DNA of 17,071 nt, taken from NCBI GenBank assembly GCA_021817355.1, contig JAKAVI010000320.1, positions 1 to 17,071 of the forward strand. Reading direction: 5' to 3'. Source of the stretch: Pseudomonadota bacterium (GTDB taxonomy: Bacteria; Pseudomonadota; Alphaproteobacteria; Micropepsales; Micropepsaceae). Shown one piece after another: positions 7,029 through 13,406 of this stretch. The notes beneath the pieces are model-generated. The model did not search any database. It worked only from the letters and a program-made list of their open reading frames with translations, and was not told the origin of the DNA. Made by a program: the position numbers and the translations under genes. The stretch's first letter is position 1; each line of letters opens with the position of its first letter.

Positions 7029-8529
7029 TCGGTCCTCCCAGCCCCGAACTTTCCTCTGGGTCAAGATCCGCCGATATGGCCTCAGCTGCAAGCTCTGATT
7101 GACCCGTCAGAGCCTGCAAATTCGCGCTATGGCCGTCACGATCGATGGGAAAACGGGCCAGAATGGCAAAGCCTGCCGCATAAAGCGCCGATACGGTGCA
7201 CAGATAGACGATCACAAAGCGCGCCACCACCGCCTCCGGCACGGCACCGGGGATCGCGTGGGAGGGAAAGCCGACGGCCCATAGGAGGATGCCTGAGCCT
7301 AGAAGGCCGAGGCCCGAGACGGCTTTCTGCAGGAAGCTGTTGCCGGCGAAGAGCAGCCCTTCGGCCCGCCGTCCGGTGGTGAGTTCGCTGTGCTCGACGA
7401 CGTCGGCGATCATCGCCCCGACCATGATCGATGGCCCGATGCTAAGGGCCGAGCCGACCGTATTGGCGGCAAAGAGCAGAGGAAGCCGAAGTGGCGAGCC
7501 TTGCGGCACGAAAGCCCCAAAGAGCGCCAGCACCGGCGGCGTCATCATGATCAGCCCTCCGATCGTGAACATGACGATGGCGGCGAGCTTTTTGCCGAAC
7601 ATGCGTGACAGCGGAGGAGAAATTGCGAAGGCAATCGCCACCGCCAGGAACACGGCAAAGGAGAGGATGCCAAGCTGGGTGCTGCTGAGACGCCAGAAGA
7701 ATGTGTTGATGTAGAAAGTCAGGGCGAACACCAAACCGGTCGCCAGGCTGGTCAGAAGGATAGACGCCATCAAGATCAGAAAGGGCCGGTTGGCAAGGGT
7801 TTCGAGCATCTGCTGGCTATAGGAGCGCAAGGATTGGCGCTGGATCTGCGGCTTGCGAAAAAGCGGAATGAAGCGATGGGTGCCATAGGCCGAAACGAGG
7901 ATGGCCACAAACATCACGATCGCGGCAATCCAGCCATAATTGTGGTAACCGGCCTCATTGAGCTGACCCACTTTGTGGCTTGCATCGGGCGTTAGCAGGA
8001 CCAGATAGGCCAAAGTGAGCATGGTCATGCCGCCGTACCAGGCGAAAAACACCCGATAGGCCATGAAGGAGGTCCGCTCGTCATAATCCTCTGTGAGTTC
8101 GGGGACCAACGCCGAGCTGGGGATTTCGTAAAACGTGATGAAGGTGCGGGTAATGATGGCGCAGACGATCAGCCAGACAAGGAGCCAGGGCTTGGAGAGG
8201 GCTGGAGGGTTCCAAAGGAGCAGGTAACTGAGCGCCACCGGCAGCGCGCTTGCATACATCAGCGGGTGCCGTCGGCCCCAGCGTGTATCAAGATTGTCAG
8301 AGAGATGGCCGACAAAAGGATCAAGAAAAGCGTCAAAGATGAGGGCAAAGCCCAGCGCGGCGCCCACCCATTGTGGAGGCAGCCCGAGGACGAGGTTGTA
8401 GAAGGGCAGGAGAATGGTCTGAAAACCGTTGTCCTTTACGCCAAATGCGACTGAGCCGAAGCCAAAAAACAGCTTGGTCCGTACGGAGGTCAGTTCCGAG
8501 GACTGCGGTATGCGTCGCGCCTTGGGCAT
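6997..8529 (-). CDS. GPH-family (MelB-like) sugar:cation symporter, MFS superfamily
   Basis: A 510-residue inner-membrane transporter with about twelve hydrophobic segments. The diagnostic stretch is DAFLDPFVGHLSDNLDTRWG followed by RRHP, which matches the glycoside-pentoside-hexuronide symporter signature (DPxxGxxSDxxxxRWGRRxP) after the second helix. These proteins import glycosides, pentosides or hexuronides with H+ or Na+. Some bacterial relatives move other solutes, so the substrate is not fixed. The frame opens from a TTG at 8604, but MPKARRIPQ at 8529 (ATG) gives the usual cytoplasmic start; the ribosome-binding site (GAGACGG) is only fair. Its 3' end overlaps the tandem TetR gene by 32 bp on the same strand, and it is divergent from phoR. 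No glycosidase or sugar kinase lies beside it, so the pathway context is missing here. Confidence 0.9.
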   Translation of the reverse strand: MPKARRIPQSSELTSVRTKLFFGFGSVAFGVKDNGFQTILLPFYNLVLGLPPQWVGAALGFALIFDAFLDPFVGHLSDNLDTRWGRRHPLMYASALPVALSYLLLWNPPALSKPWLLVWLIVCAIITRTFITFYEIPSSALVPELTEDYDERTSFMAYRVFFAWYGGMTMLTLAYLVLLTPDASHKVGQLNEAGYHNYGWIAAIVMFVAILVSAYGTHRFIPLFRKPQIQRQSLRSYSQQMLETLANRPFLILMASILLTSLATGLVFALTFYINTFFWRLSSTQLGILSFAVFLAVAIAFAISPPLSRMFGKKLAAIVMFTIGGLIMMTPPVLALFGAFVPQGSPLRLPLLFAANTVGSALSIGPSIMVGAMIADVVEHSELTTGRRAEGLLFAGNSFLQKAVSGLGLLGSGILLWAVGFPSHAIPGAVPEAVVARFVIVYLCTVSALYAAGFAILARFPIDRDGHSANLQALTGQSELAAEAISADLDPEESSGLGGPNERQRDATAF

Positions 8530-8674
8530 GGATCCGTCTCTGAGGCCACGCGGCGCGAAGGCAGCCGCGGCACCATGTTCCGGTAGTGTGCTGCGCAAGG
8601 TCAAGCCGAACCCGATGGGGCGGGAGGCGCGTTGTTCGGGGTACGATGTTGCGGCGGCGTCCGCGCGCTGCGCG

Positions 8675-8693
8675 TATAGTGATAAGGCGAATC
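8675..8693 (+). promoter_or_regulatory. Candidate phoR -10 element with adjacent GANTC site
   Basis: TATAGT at 8675-8680 resembles a -10 box and would start transcription near 8687, about 40 bases before the proposed phoR start. The nearest -35-like TTGCGG (8649-8654) is 20 bases away, which is too far for a good sigma-70 promoter. A GAATC (GANTC, the CcrM methylation site that GcrA can read) lies at 8689-8693, at the predicted start point. The combination is suggestive only. Confidence 0.3.
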
Positions 8694-8729
8694 ACCGGTG
8701 CGAGAGGGCGGGGCACAACGGGAGGAAGC

Positions 8730-10001
8730 TTGGAGCGCAAAGCCTGGTTGGCCATATCTTCAGGGCTTGTTGCCGGGGCCATCCTGTCCCTGTGGGCGGG
8801 GACGTTGGCTCCGTGGCTCAGTCTTGGCCTCGCGCTCGTGTGTGCCCTGGCGGGCGCCCTGGCGGGTAGACATGCGCGCCTGCAAGGGGCCGCCAGTGTC
8901 CCAAAGGCAAATCTCGAGCAGAACCAGCCCGCTGCGGCCCGTGACATTCTTGAGCATCTGGCGGCTCCGGTGCTGCTGATCGACGCCAGCAGCCGGGTTG
9001 TTCTCGCCAACAAGGCGATGCGCGCAGTAATCGGTCTTGACGCTGAGAAAAAGCCCGTTGCCGCTGTGTTGCGGACCCCTTCGGTTTTGGAGGCCGTGGA
9101 GCGAACCCGGGTGTCGGGGGAACCCAGTTCGATTGCCTTCACCGTCCATGTCCCGGTTGAGCGTCACTACGAAGCCCATGTTGCCCGCGTTGGCAATCAG
9201 CCACCATTGACGGCACTGTTGCTCTACGATCTGACCGCGGTGCGGCGCGCCGAAGAGGCGCGCGCCGACTTTGTCGCCAATGCCAGTCATGAGCTGCGCA
9301 CGCCTCTGGCCGCGGTCTCCGGGTTTATCGATACCCTCAAGGGACACGCCAAGGATGATGCAGAGGCAAGGGAGAAGTTTCTCGAGATCATGAGCGTCGA
9401 AGCTGGGCGCATGCGCCGGCTGATCGATGATCTGCTGTCGCTGACGCGCATCGAGCAGAACGAGCATGTTCCGCCTTCCGGCCGCGTCGACCTTGAAAGC
9501 GTGGTGCGCGATGCGGCGGCGGCGCTGTCGCCTCTGGCGGCTGTGGACGACGTCGAGATCCGCATCGAGGCACCCCCGGGGCTGCCGGCGGTGTCCGGCC
9601 AGCGTGACGAACTGATCCAGCTGTTCCAGAATCTGATCCATAACGCGATCAAATATGGCCGTCGTGGCGGCCACGTCTGGCTGAGCCTTGCCACGGCGGC
9701 AGGACAGAGCCGGCGCGGTGCCGATGCCCTGGTGACCGTCAGCGTGCGCGATGATGGCGAGGGCATCCCCCGGGAGGCGATTCCGCGCCTCACCGAGCGG
9801 TTTTACCGGGTCGATGTCAAACGCAGCCGTGAACGCGGCGGCACCGGCCTTGGTCTTGCCATTGTCAAGCATATAGTCAGTCGCCACCAGGGCCGCCTCA
9901 CCATCGAAAGCCAGCCTGGTCAGGGATCGAATTTTACGGTGATGCTGCCGGCCGCTCCGGCTGACCAGATGGGAACGCCCTCTGTCACGGAAGCTTTATA
10001 A
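8730..10001 (+). CDS. phoR: Phosphate-regulon sensor histidine kinase PhoR
   Basis: A 423-residue membrane kinase that phosphorylates PhoB when phosphate is scarce. Two hydrophobic segments at about 5-25 and 27-47 form an N-terminal membrane hairpin. A PAS-like domain follows (about 70-170). The dimerisation/phosphoacceptor helix has ASHELRTPLAAVSGF with His187. The ATPase domain has the N box NLIHNAIKYG (301-310), the G1 box DDGEGIP (341-347), FYR (358-360) and the G2 box GGTGLGLAIVKHI (370-382). The frame opens from 8586 with an arginine-rich leader. I prefer the TTG at 8730 because GGAGGA (8721-8726) stands just before it, the membrane hairpin then starts at once, and a TATAGT box lies downstream of the earlier ATG at 8646. 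It leads phoR-phoU-phoB. The start is moderately sure; identity is supported by the neighbours. Confidence 0.94.
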   Translation: MERKAWLAISSGLVAGAILSLWAGTLAPWLSLGLALVCALAGALAGRHARLQGAASVPKANLEQNQPAAARDILEHLAAPVLLIDASSRVVLANKAMRAVIGLDAEKKPVAAVLRTPSVLEAVERTRVSGEPSSIAFTVHVPVERHYEAHVARVGNQPPLTALLLYDLTAVRRAEEARADFVANASHELRTPLAAVSGFIDTLKGHAKDDAEAREKFLEIMSVEAGRMRRLIDDLLSLTRIEQNEHVPPSGRVDLESVVRDAAAALSPLAAVDDVEIRIEAPPGLPAVSGQRDELIQLFQNLIHNAIKYGRRGGHVWLSLATAAGQSRRGADALVTVSVRDDGEGIPREAIPRLTERFYRVDVKRSRERGGTGLGLAIVKHIVSRHQGRLTIESQPGQGSNFTVMLPAAPADQMGTPSVTEAL

Positions 10002-10075
10002 AACTGTTGCAATGGCGTGGCCTTGGGCGCGTAGCTATCCAGGGAGCCGGGGCGATGATCCCGGTCAGGAGCATC

Positions 10076-10795
10076 ATGAGCGAACACACTGTAAAAGCCT
10101 TTACCGAACAGCTTGAGGGTCTTGCGGCCACCGTGGCGCAGATGGGGGGATTGGTTGAATCCCAGCTCGCCGATGCGATCGATGCCATCTCCCGCCGCGA
10201 TACGCAGCTCGCCGACCGCGCCATCAGCCAGGACCCCAAGGTCGATCTTCTGCAGCAGGAGATCGAGGACCGAGCGCTCAAGCTCCTCGCCTTGCGTCAG
10301 CCCATGGCCGTTGATTTGCGCGAAACCCTCGCTGCGATCAAGATCGCCAGCGAACTCGAACGCATCGGCGATCTGGCCAAGAATGTTTCGAAGCGCGCCC
10401 TGGTGCTCAATCGAGAGCCGCCGATCCGCCTGACCCAAAGCCTCGCTCGCATGGGCCGGGCGACGCTGTCCCAGCTCAAGCTCGTGCTCGATGCCTACAG
10501 CGACCGTGACCCCGAAGGGGCTGTCACGGTGTGGCGCAATGACGGAGACATCGATGAAATCTACAACAGTCTCTTTCGCGAGCTTCTTACCTATATGATG
10601 GAAGACCCGCGGACCATCGGGCTTTGCACACACCTTCTGTTCGTGGCCAAGAATATCGAACGGGCGGGCGATCACGCCACGAATATCGCCGAGACCGTCT
10701 ATCACATGGTCAAGGGCGGGCACCTTTCGATCGATCGCCCCAAAATGGATGTTACGAGCACGACGACCGTGCCTTTCGAACGTGAGCAGCCATGA
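10076..10795 (+). CDS. phoU: Phosphate signalling complex protein PhoU
   Basis: A 239-residue cytoplasmic helical-bundle protein made of two repeated PhoU units. It links the Pst transporter to PhoR and keeps the phosphate regulon off when phosphate is ample. Each unit carries the metal-binding-type motif: ELERIGDLAKNVSKR in the first half and NIERAGDHATNIAE in the second. The N-terminus MSEHTVKAF is the conserved family start, so the ATG at 10076 is chosen. It has AGGAG at 10067-10071. An in-frame ATG at 10055 with AGGGAG upstream would add seven residues and cannot be excluded. The gap to phoR is 74 bp, and its last codons overlap phoB (ATGA). In many alphaproteobacteria pstC, pstA and pstB stand between phoR and phoU; here they are absent. 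Confidence 0.96.
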   Translation: MSEHTVKAFTEQLEGLAATVAQMGGLVESQLADAIDAISRRDTQLADRAISQDPKVDLLQQEIEDRALKLLALRQPMAVDLRETLAAIKIASELERIGDLAKNVSKRALVLNREPPIRLTQSLARMGRATLSQLKLVLDAYSDRDPEGAVTVWRNDGDIDEIYNSLFRELLTYMMEDPRTIGLCTHLLFVAKNIERAGDHATNIAETVYHMVKGGHLSIDRPKMDVTSTTTVPFEREQP

Positions 10796-11502
10796 CGTTG
10801 AAGCCGACTGTCCTTGTCGTTGAAGATGAAACCGCGCTTGTCACCTTGCTGCGCTACAATCTGGAGCGGGAAGGCTACCGCGTTCTTGAAGCCAGGGACG
10901 GTGAGGAAGCCTTGCTGGTGGCGAATGAAGAGCGGCCGGATGTGGTTGTGCTCGACTGGATGTTGCCACAGCTGTCCGGGATCGAGGTCTGCCGCCGGCT
11001 GCGCACCAAGCAGGATACCCGCAACATTCCGATCCTGATGCTGACGGCGCGCGGTGAGGAAAGCGATCGTATCCGTGGCCTCGATACTGGCGCCGACGAT
11101 TACATCACCAAGCCGTTCTCGATGACGGAACTGCTGGCCAGGTTGCGGGCCGTGATGCGCCGGATTCGTCCAGGTCTTGCCGAAGATATTGTGCGCATCG
11201 GTGATATTGAAATGGACCGTGCCGCCCATCGTGTACGCCGCCATGGCCAAGATATTCATCTGGGTCCCACCGAGTTCAAATTGCTCGATCATCTGCTGCA
11301 GCATCCCGGTCGGGTCTTCAGCCGCGAGCAGCTGCTTGATGCGGTATGGGGTTCAGACGTCTATGTCGAGGCACGGACGGTCGACGTCCATGTCGGCCGC
11401 TTGCGCAAGGCACTCAACATTGAAGGGGTCCGCGATCCCATCCGTACCGTGCGCTCGGCCGGATATGCCCTTGATGACGCGTTCGTCAAAGAGGCGGTCT
11501 GA
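10792..11502 (+). CDS. phoB: Phosphate-regulon response regulator PhoB
   Basis: A 236-residue OmpR/PhoB-type response regulator that activates phosphate-starvation genes after phosphorylation by PhoR. The receiver domain (about 5-120) has the acidic pocket VVEDE (9-13), phosphoacceptor Asp55 in VVVLDWMLP, Thr85 in LMLTARG and Lys107 in YITKPF. The winged-helix DNA-binding domain (about 135-230) contains LGPTEFKLLDHLL and RTVDVHVGRLRKAL, the recognition region typical of PhoB, and ends with RTVRSAGYAL. Its ATG at 10792 overlaps the phoU stop codon (ATGA), so translation is probably coupled to phoU and no other start is needed. It is the last gene of phoR-phoU-phoB. No clear terminator follows in the 193-bp gap before the LysR gene. 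Identity is highly likely from sequence and operon together. Confidence 0.97.
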   Translation: MTLKPTVLVVEDETALVTLLRYNLEREGYRVLEARDGEEALLVANEERPDVVVLDWMLPQLSGIEVCRRLRTKQDTRNIPILMLTARGEESDRIRGLDTGADDYITKPFSMTELLARLRAVMRRIRPGLAEDIVRIGDIEMDRAAHRVRRHGQDIHLGPTEFKLLDHLLQHPGRVFSREQLLDAVWGSDVYVEARTVDVHVGRLRKALNIEGVRDPIRTVRSAGYALDDAFVKEAV

Positions 11503-11616
11503 GTAGACGGCATCGTTTGGGTGTGCACAGGCCTTGCAGCCACCTCGCTAAGACAGCAATGGCGCGCGCGGGCCGTGGCGCCGCCGCTATCCATAAATCT
11601 GTGCCAATTGCCCTTG

Positions 11617-11643
11617 GTGGCGCGCGTGATCTATCGTCGCCAC
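11617..11643 (+). promoter_or_regulatory. Imperfect inverted repeat upstream of the LysR gene
   Basis: The 193-bp space between phoB and the LysR gene contains GTGGCG (11617-11622) and CGCCAC (11638-11643), a perfect 6-bp inverted repeat with 15 bases between. TTG and CAA extend the outer ends with a one-base offset. It lies about 50-80 bases before the LysR start, where an autoregulatory site could be. It has no T-run, so it is a poor terminator. Confidence 0.22.
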
Positions 11644-11695
11644 AATATTGCTGATCTTGCGCCAGCTGGTTTCCACGGGCTCTGCGGACAGAACG

Positions 11696-12616
11696 ATGCC
11701 GATCACGGATTTGAACGATCTGAGGCTGCTCGTCGCGGTGGTGACCCATGGTGGCTTCTCGGCGGCAGGACGGGCTCTGGGCGTGCCCAAGTCACGCATC
11801 AGTCGACGGATCCGGGCGCTTGAGGATGAACTTGGGGTGCGCTTGCTCGAGCGTTCAACCCGCCGTTTTGCCGTCACAGAGCTGGGCCAGGACGTCTATC
11901 ATCATGCCCGGGCGGCGCTTGCCGAAGCGGACACCATCGAGGCGGCGGCAAGCCGGCTGAAGGCCGAGCCGCAGGGGCTCGTTCGCATCTCCTGCCCGGT
12001 GGGTGTTGATCGCCTGCTTGCCGTCGCCTTGCCAGGGTTCCTGCAGCTTTTTCCCAAATTGCGCGTGCAGATGATTGTTACCAACCGCCGCATCAACCTC
12101 ATCGAGGAAGGGGTTGATGTTGCGGTGCGGGTGCGTGAACGCCTCGATACCGATGCCGGGCTCCAGCTCAAGATCATCGGGCGCACGAAGTCACGGCTGA
12201 TGGCAAGCCCTGGTCTGCTGGCGCGTCATGGCACACCGCAGAGCCTCGCGGACCTCGAGCGCCTTCCTACCCTTGGATTTACCGAAATCCCGGGCACCGA
12301 CCGCTGGACGCTGGTGAGGGACGACGGGCACGAGGAGGAGTTCGTCCACGAGCCACGCCTTGCGGCAACCGATTTTGCGATACTGCGTCAGGCCACGATG
12401 GATGGGGTGGGGGTGGGCTTTCTGCCGGAGCTGCAATTTCGCGGTGCCCTGTCCCAGGGGCGTCTGATTCATATCCTGCCGCAATGGGGCTCGCACGAAG
12501 CCAGTATGCACCTTGTCTTCACCTCACGGCGTGGTCTGCTGCCGAGCGTGAGGGCTGTCATCGATTTTTTGGCCGATGCTCTTGATGTGCGCTCGGCAGC
12601 CTGGAGTGCGCCTTGA
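11696..12616 (+). CDS. LysR-family transcriptional regulator (CrgA-like subgroup)
   Basis: A 306-residue LysR-type regulator. The N-terminal winged helix-turn-helix (about 5-65) reads LNDLRLLVAVVTHGGFSAAG, then PKSRISRRIRALEDELGVRL and LLERSTRRFAVTELG, followed by a linker helix and a periplasmic-binding-like effector domain (about 90-295). The domain begins GLVRISCPVGVDRLL and contains VDVAVRVRERLDTDAGL, which is typical of the CrgA-like subgroup. The frame opens upstream from a TTG at 11648, but the ATG at 11696 (MPITDLNDL) gives the normal N-terminus; its ribosome-binding site is weak. Regulators of this kind usually control a divergent neighbour, yet here phoB lies upstream on the same strand and gcrA converges 21 bp downstream. 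Its target is therefore not evident in the window. A role with the pho genes would be speculation. Confidence 0.94.
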   Translation: MPITDLNDLRLLVAVVTHGGFSAAGRALGVPKSRISRRIRALEDELGVRLLERSTRRFAVTELGQDVYHHARAALAEADTIEAAASRLKAEPQGLVRISCPVGVDRLLAVALPGFLQLFPKLRVQMIVTNRRINLIEEGVDVAVRVRERLDTDAGLQLKIIGRTKSRLMASPGLLARHGTPQSLADLERLPTLGFTEIPGTDRWTLVRDDGHEEEFVHEPRLAATDFAILRQATMDGVGVGFLPELQFRGALSQGRLIHILPQWGSHEASMHLVFTSRRGLLPSVRAVIDFLADALDVRSAAWSAP

Positions 12617-12637
12617 GCCGGCCCCCCAGGGCTCGTC

Positions 12638-13087
12638 TCAGCTTGCCATGCGGCCCTTGTCACGCTCGCGACGCTGCTGTGGCTGGTAAGCCTTACGCGC
12701 ATGCGCCTCGCAATAGGGAGAGCCATTCTTGGGCTTGCGGCCGCAGAAGTGAAACTCGTTTTCACTGGGATCGCCGATCGGCCATTTGCACATGCGGTCA
12801 TTGATCGTCAGTACGGTTGCGAAGCTACCATCATCGAGAATGACAGGCTCCTCTTCCACTACCGGTGCCGCAGGGGTCTGGGCACGAACCGTAACCTTGG
12901 GTGCAGAAGGCAGGCGCGGGCGCTCGGCACGGGCCGGTGTCGCCCGACCTGCCAGACCTAGCCGGTGAACCTTGCCGATCACGGCGTTTCGCGTTACCCC
13001 GCCCAATACCCGCGCAATCTGACTGGCCGAAAGCCCCTCCGTCCATAACGACCGAAGCTGCTCGACCCGCTCGTCTGTCCACCCCAT
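12638..13087 (-). CDS. gcrA: Cell-cycle transcriptional regulator GcrA
   Basis: A 149-residue alphaproteobacterial regulator. In Caulobacter, GcrA binds DNA carrying the CcrM-methylated sequence GANTC and the sigma-70 subunit of RNA polymerase, and switches on genes for cell division and polarity. The N-terminal DNA-binding part starts MGWTDERVEQL and includes SASQIARVLGGVTRNAVIGK with VHRLGLAGR after it (about 20-48). A Pro/Ala-rich linker spans about 49-80. The C-terminal part has CKWPIGDP (100-107), FHFCGRKP (112-119) and SPYCEAHARKAY (123-134). Cys100, Cys115, Cys126 and His129 look like a metal-binding set. The frame opens eight codons earlier, but the ATG at 13087 has GGAGG at 13094-13098 (6-base gap) and the conserved MGWTDE start. 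Upstream is a 319-bp region shared with argD. Length matches the family. Confidence 0.96.
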   Translation of the reverse strand: MGWTDERVEQLRSLWTEGLSASQIARVLGGVTRNAVIGKVHRLGLAGRATPARAERPRLPSAPKVTVRAQTPAAPVVEEEPVILDDGSFATVLTINDRMCKWPIGDPSENEFHFCGRKPKNGSPYCEAHARKAYQPQQRRERDKGRMAS

Positions 13088-13168
13088 GCTGCGCCTCCCT
13101 GGCTCTGCCACAAGATATGGTGCACACTACGATGCGCTTAACAAGAAATACCCGATAACCCCAACAGC

Positions 13169-13196
13169 TTGTCCACAATATCGAATCTGTGGGAAA
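13169..13196. promoter_or_regulatory. DnaA-box-like inverted repeat enclosing a GANTC methylation site
   Basis: TTGTCCACA (13169-13177) differs from the DnaA box TTATCCACA by one base. It is mirrored by TGTGGGAAA (13188-13196), matching the inverted copy at 7 of 9 positions. The 10-base spacer ends with GAATC (13183-13187), a GANTC site for the CcrM methylase. The site lies about 82-110 bases upstream of the gcrA start. In Caulobacter, DnaA activates gcrA, so a DnaA site is expected here. Activity is inferred from sequence and position only. Confidence 0.4.
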
Positions 13197-13290
13197 CTTT
13201 GCTGGTACTGCAGCTTTTCTGTGCACCCAGCGGGTGCCGTGCTCGTGATGGCCAGTGCCCCTGACCATGCCATTGGCGGGAACTTTGCTG
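13191..13290 (+). repeat. Near-identical direct repeat pair, GGGAA(A)CTTTGCTG
   Basis: GGGAAACTTTGCTG (13191-13204) and GGGAACTTTGCTG (13278-13290) differ by a single A and are 87 bases apart, both upstream of argD. The first copy overlaps the right arm of the DnaA-box-like repeat. Two regulator sites or a pair of RNA elements are both possible. No known motif is recognised. Confidence 0.45.
13223..13277 (+). other. Two consecutive small hairpins upstream of argD
   Basis: GCACCC (13223-13228) pairs perfectly with GGGTGC (13232-13237) across a three-base loop. GCCAGTG (13251-13257) pairs with CATTGGC (13271-13277), with one G-T wobble, across 13 bases. Together with the terminator-like hairpin at 13344-13364 they suggest a structured argD leader or a small RNA. 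No known RNA family is recognised, and chance pairing in GC-rich DNA is possible. Confidence 0.28.
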
Positions 13291-13343
13291 CTGGACCGGC
13301 GAAATCCGTTGCGCCGCCACTGCGATCGGAGCGATAAGCCCGG

Positions 13344-13364
13344 AGCCGGGCCACGTGCCCGGCT
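13344..13364 (+). terminator. Terminator-like hairpin ahead of argD (possible attenuator)
   Basis: AGCCGGGC (13344-13351) and GCCCGGCT (13357-13364) form a perfect 8-bp stem with a five-base loop, followed by TTGTCGTTT, a modest T-rich tail. It lies 42 bases before the argD start. An alternative hairpin, GCCC (13338-13341) with GGGC (13348-13351), would use the left arm and exclude the strong stem. It could end a transcript starting in the intergenic region or regulate read-through into argD. Confidence 0.5.
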
Positions 13365-13406
13365 TTGTCGTTTACGCTCACAGATGAAACGTGAAGGAGA
13401 ACTGCT

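Larger units (their letters stand above)
13088..13406. other. gcrA/argD divergent intergenic region (319 bp), no protein gene seen
   Basis: This is the longest stretch without a gene. From left to right it holds the gcrA ribosome-binding site (13094-13098, minus), a DnaA-box-like inverted repeat around a GANTC site (13169-13196), two copies of a 13-14 bp repeat (from 13191 and 13278), hairpins at 13223-13237 and 13251-13277, a terminator-like hairpin at 13344-13364, and the argD ribosome-binding site (13395-13399). An open frame of 83 codons on the plus strand (13086-13337) has no ribosome-binding site and a composition unlike a protein, so I do not call it. It must contain the gcrA and argD promoters, but I could not place either with confidence. 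Confidence 0.6.

Noticed and set aside
8577..8604. TTGACC (minus strand) as a -35 box for the symporter gene
   Set aside because: No -10-like hexamer lies 15-19 bases further on.
10055..10075. Longer PhoU start at the ATG at 10055
   Set aside because: It has a ribosome-binding site, but PhoU proteins begin at the MSEHTVKAF-type sequence, which also has its own AGGAG; kept only as an alternative.
11586..11603. Pho-box-like CTATCCATAAATCTGTGCC after phoB
   Set aside because: Only the second half resembles CTGTCAT, the spacing needs a one-base insertion, and it precedes a LysR gene with no known phosphate role.
13086..13337. 83-codon plus-strand frame ending just before the terminator-like hairpin at 13344
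   Set aside because: The position is tempting for a small protein, but there is no ribosome-binding site, the start lies at the gcrA start region on the other strand, and the composition is not protein-like.
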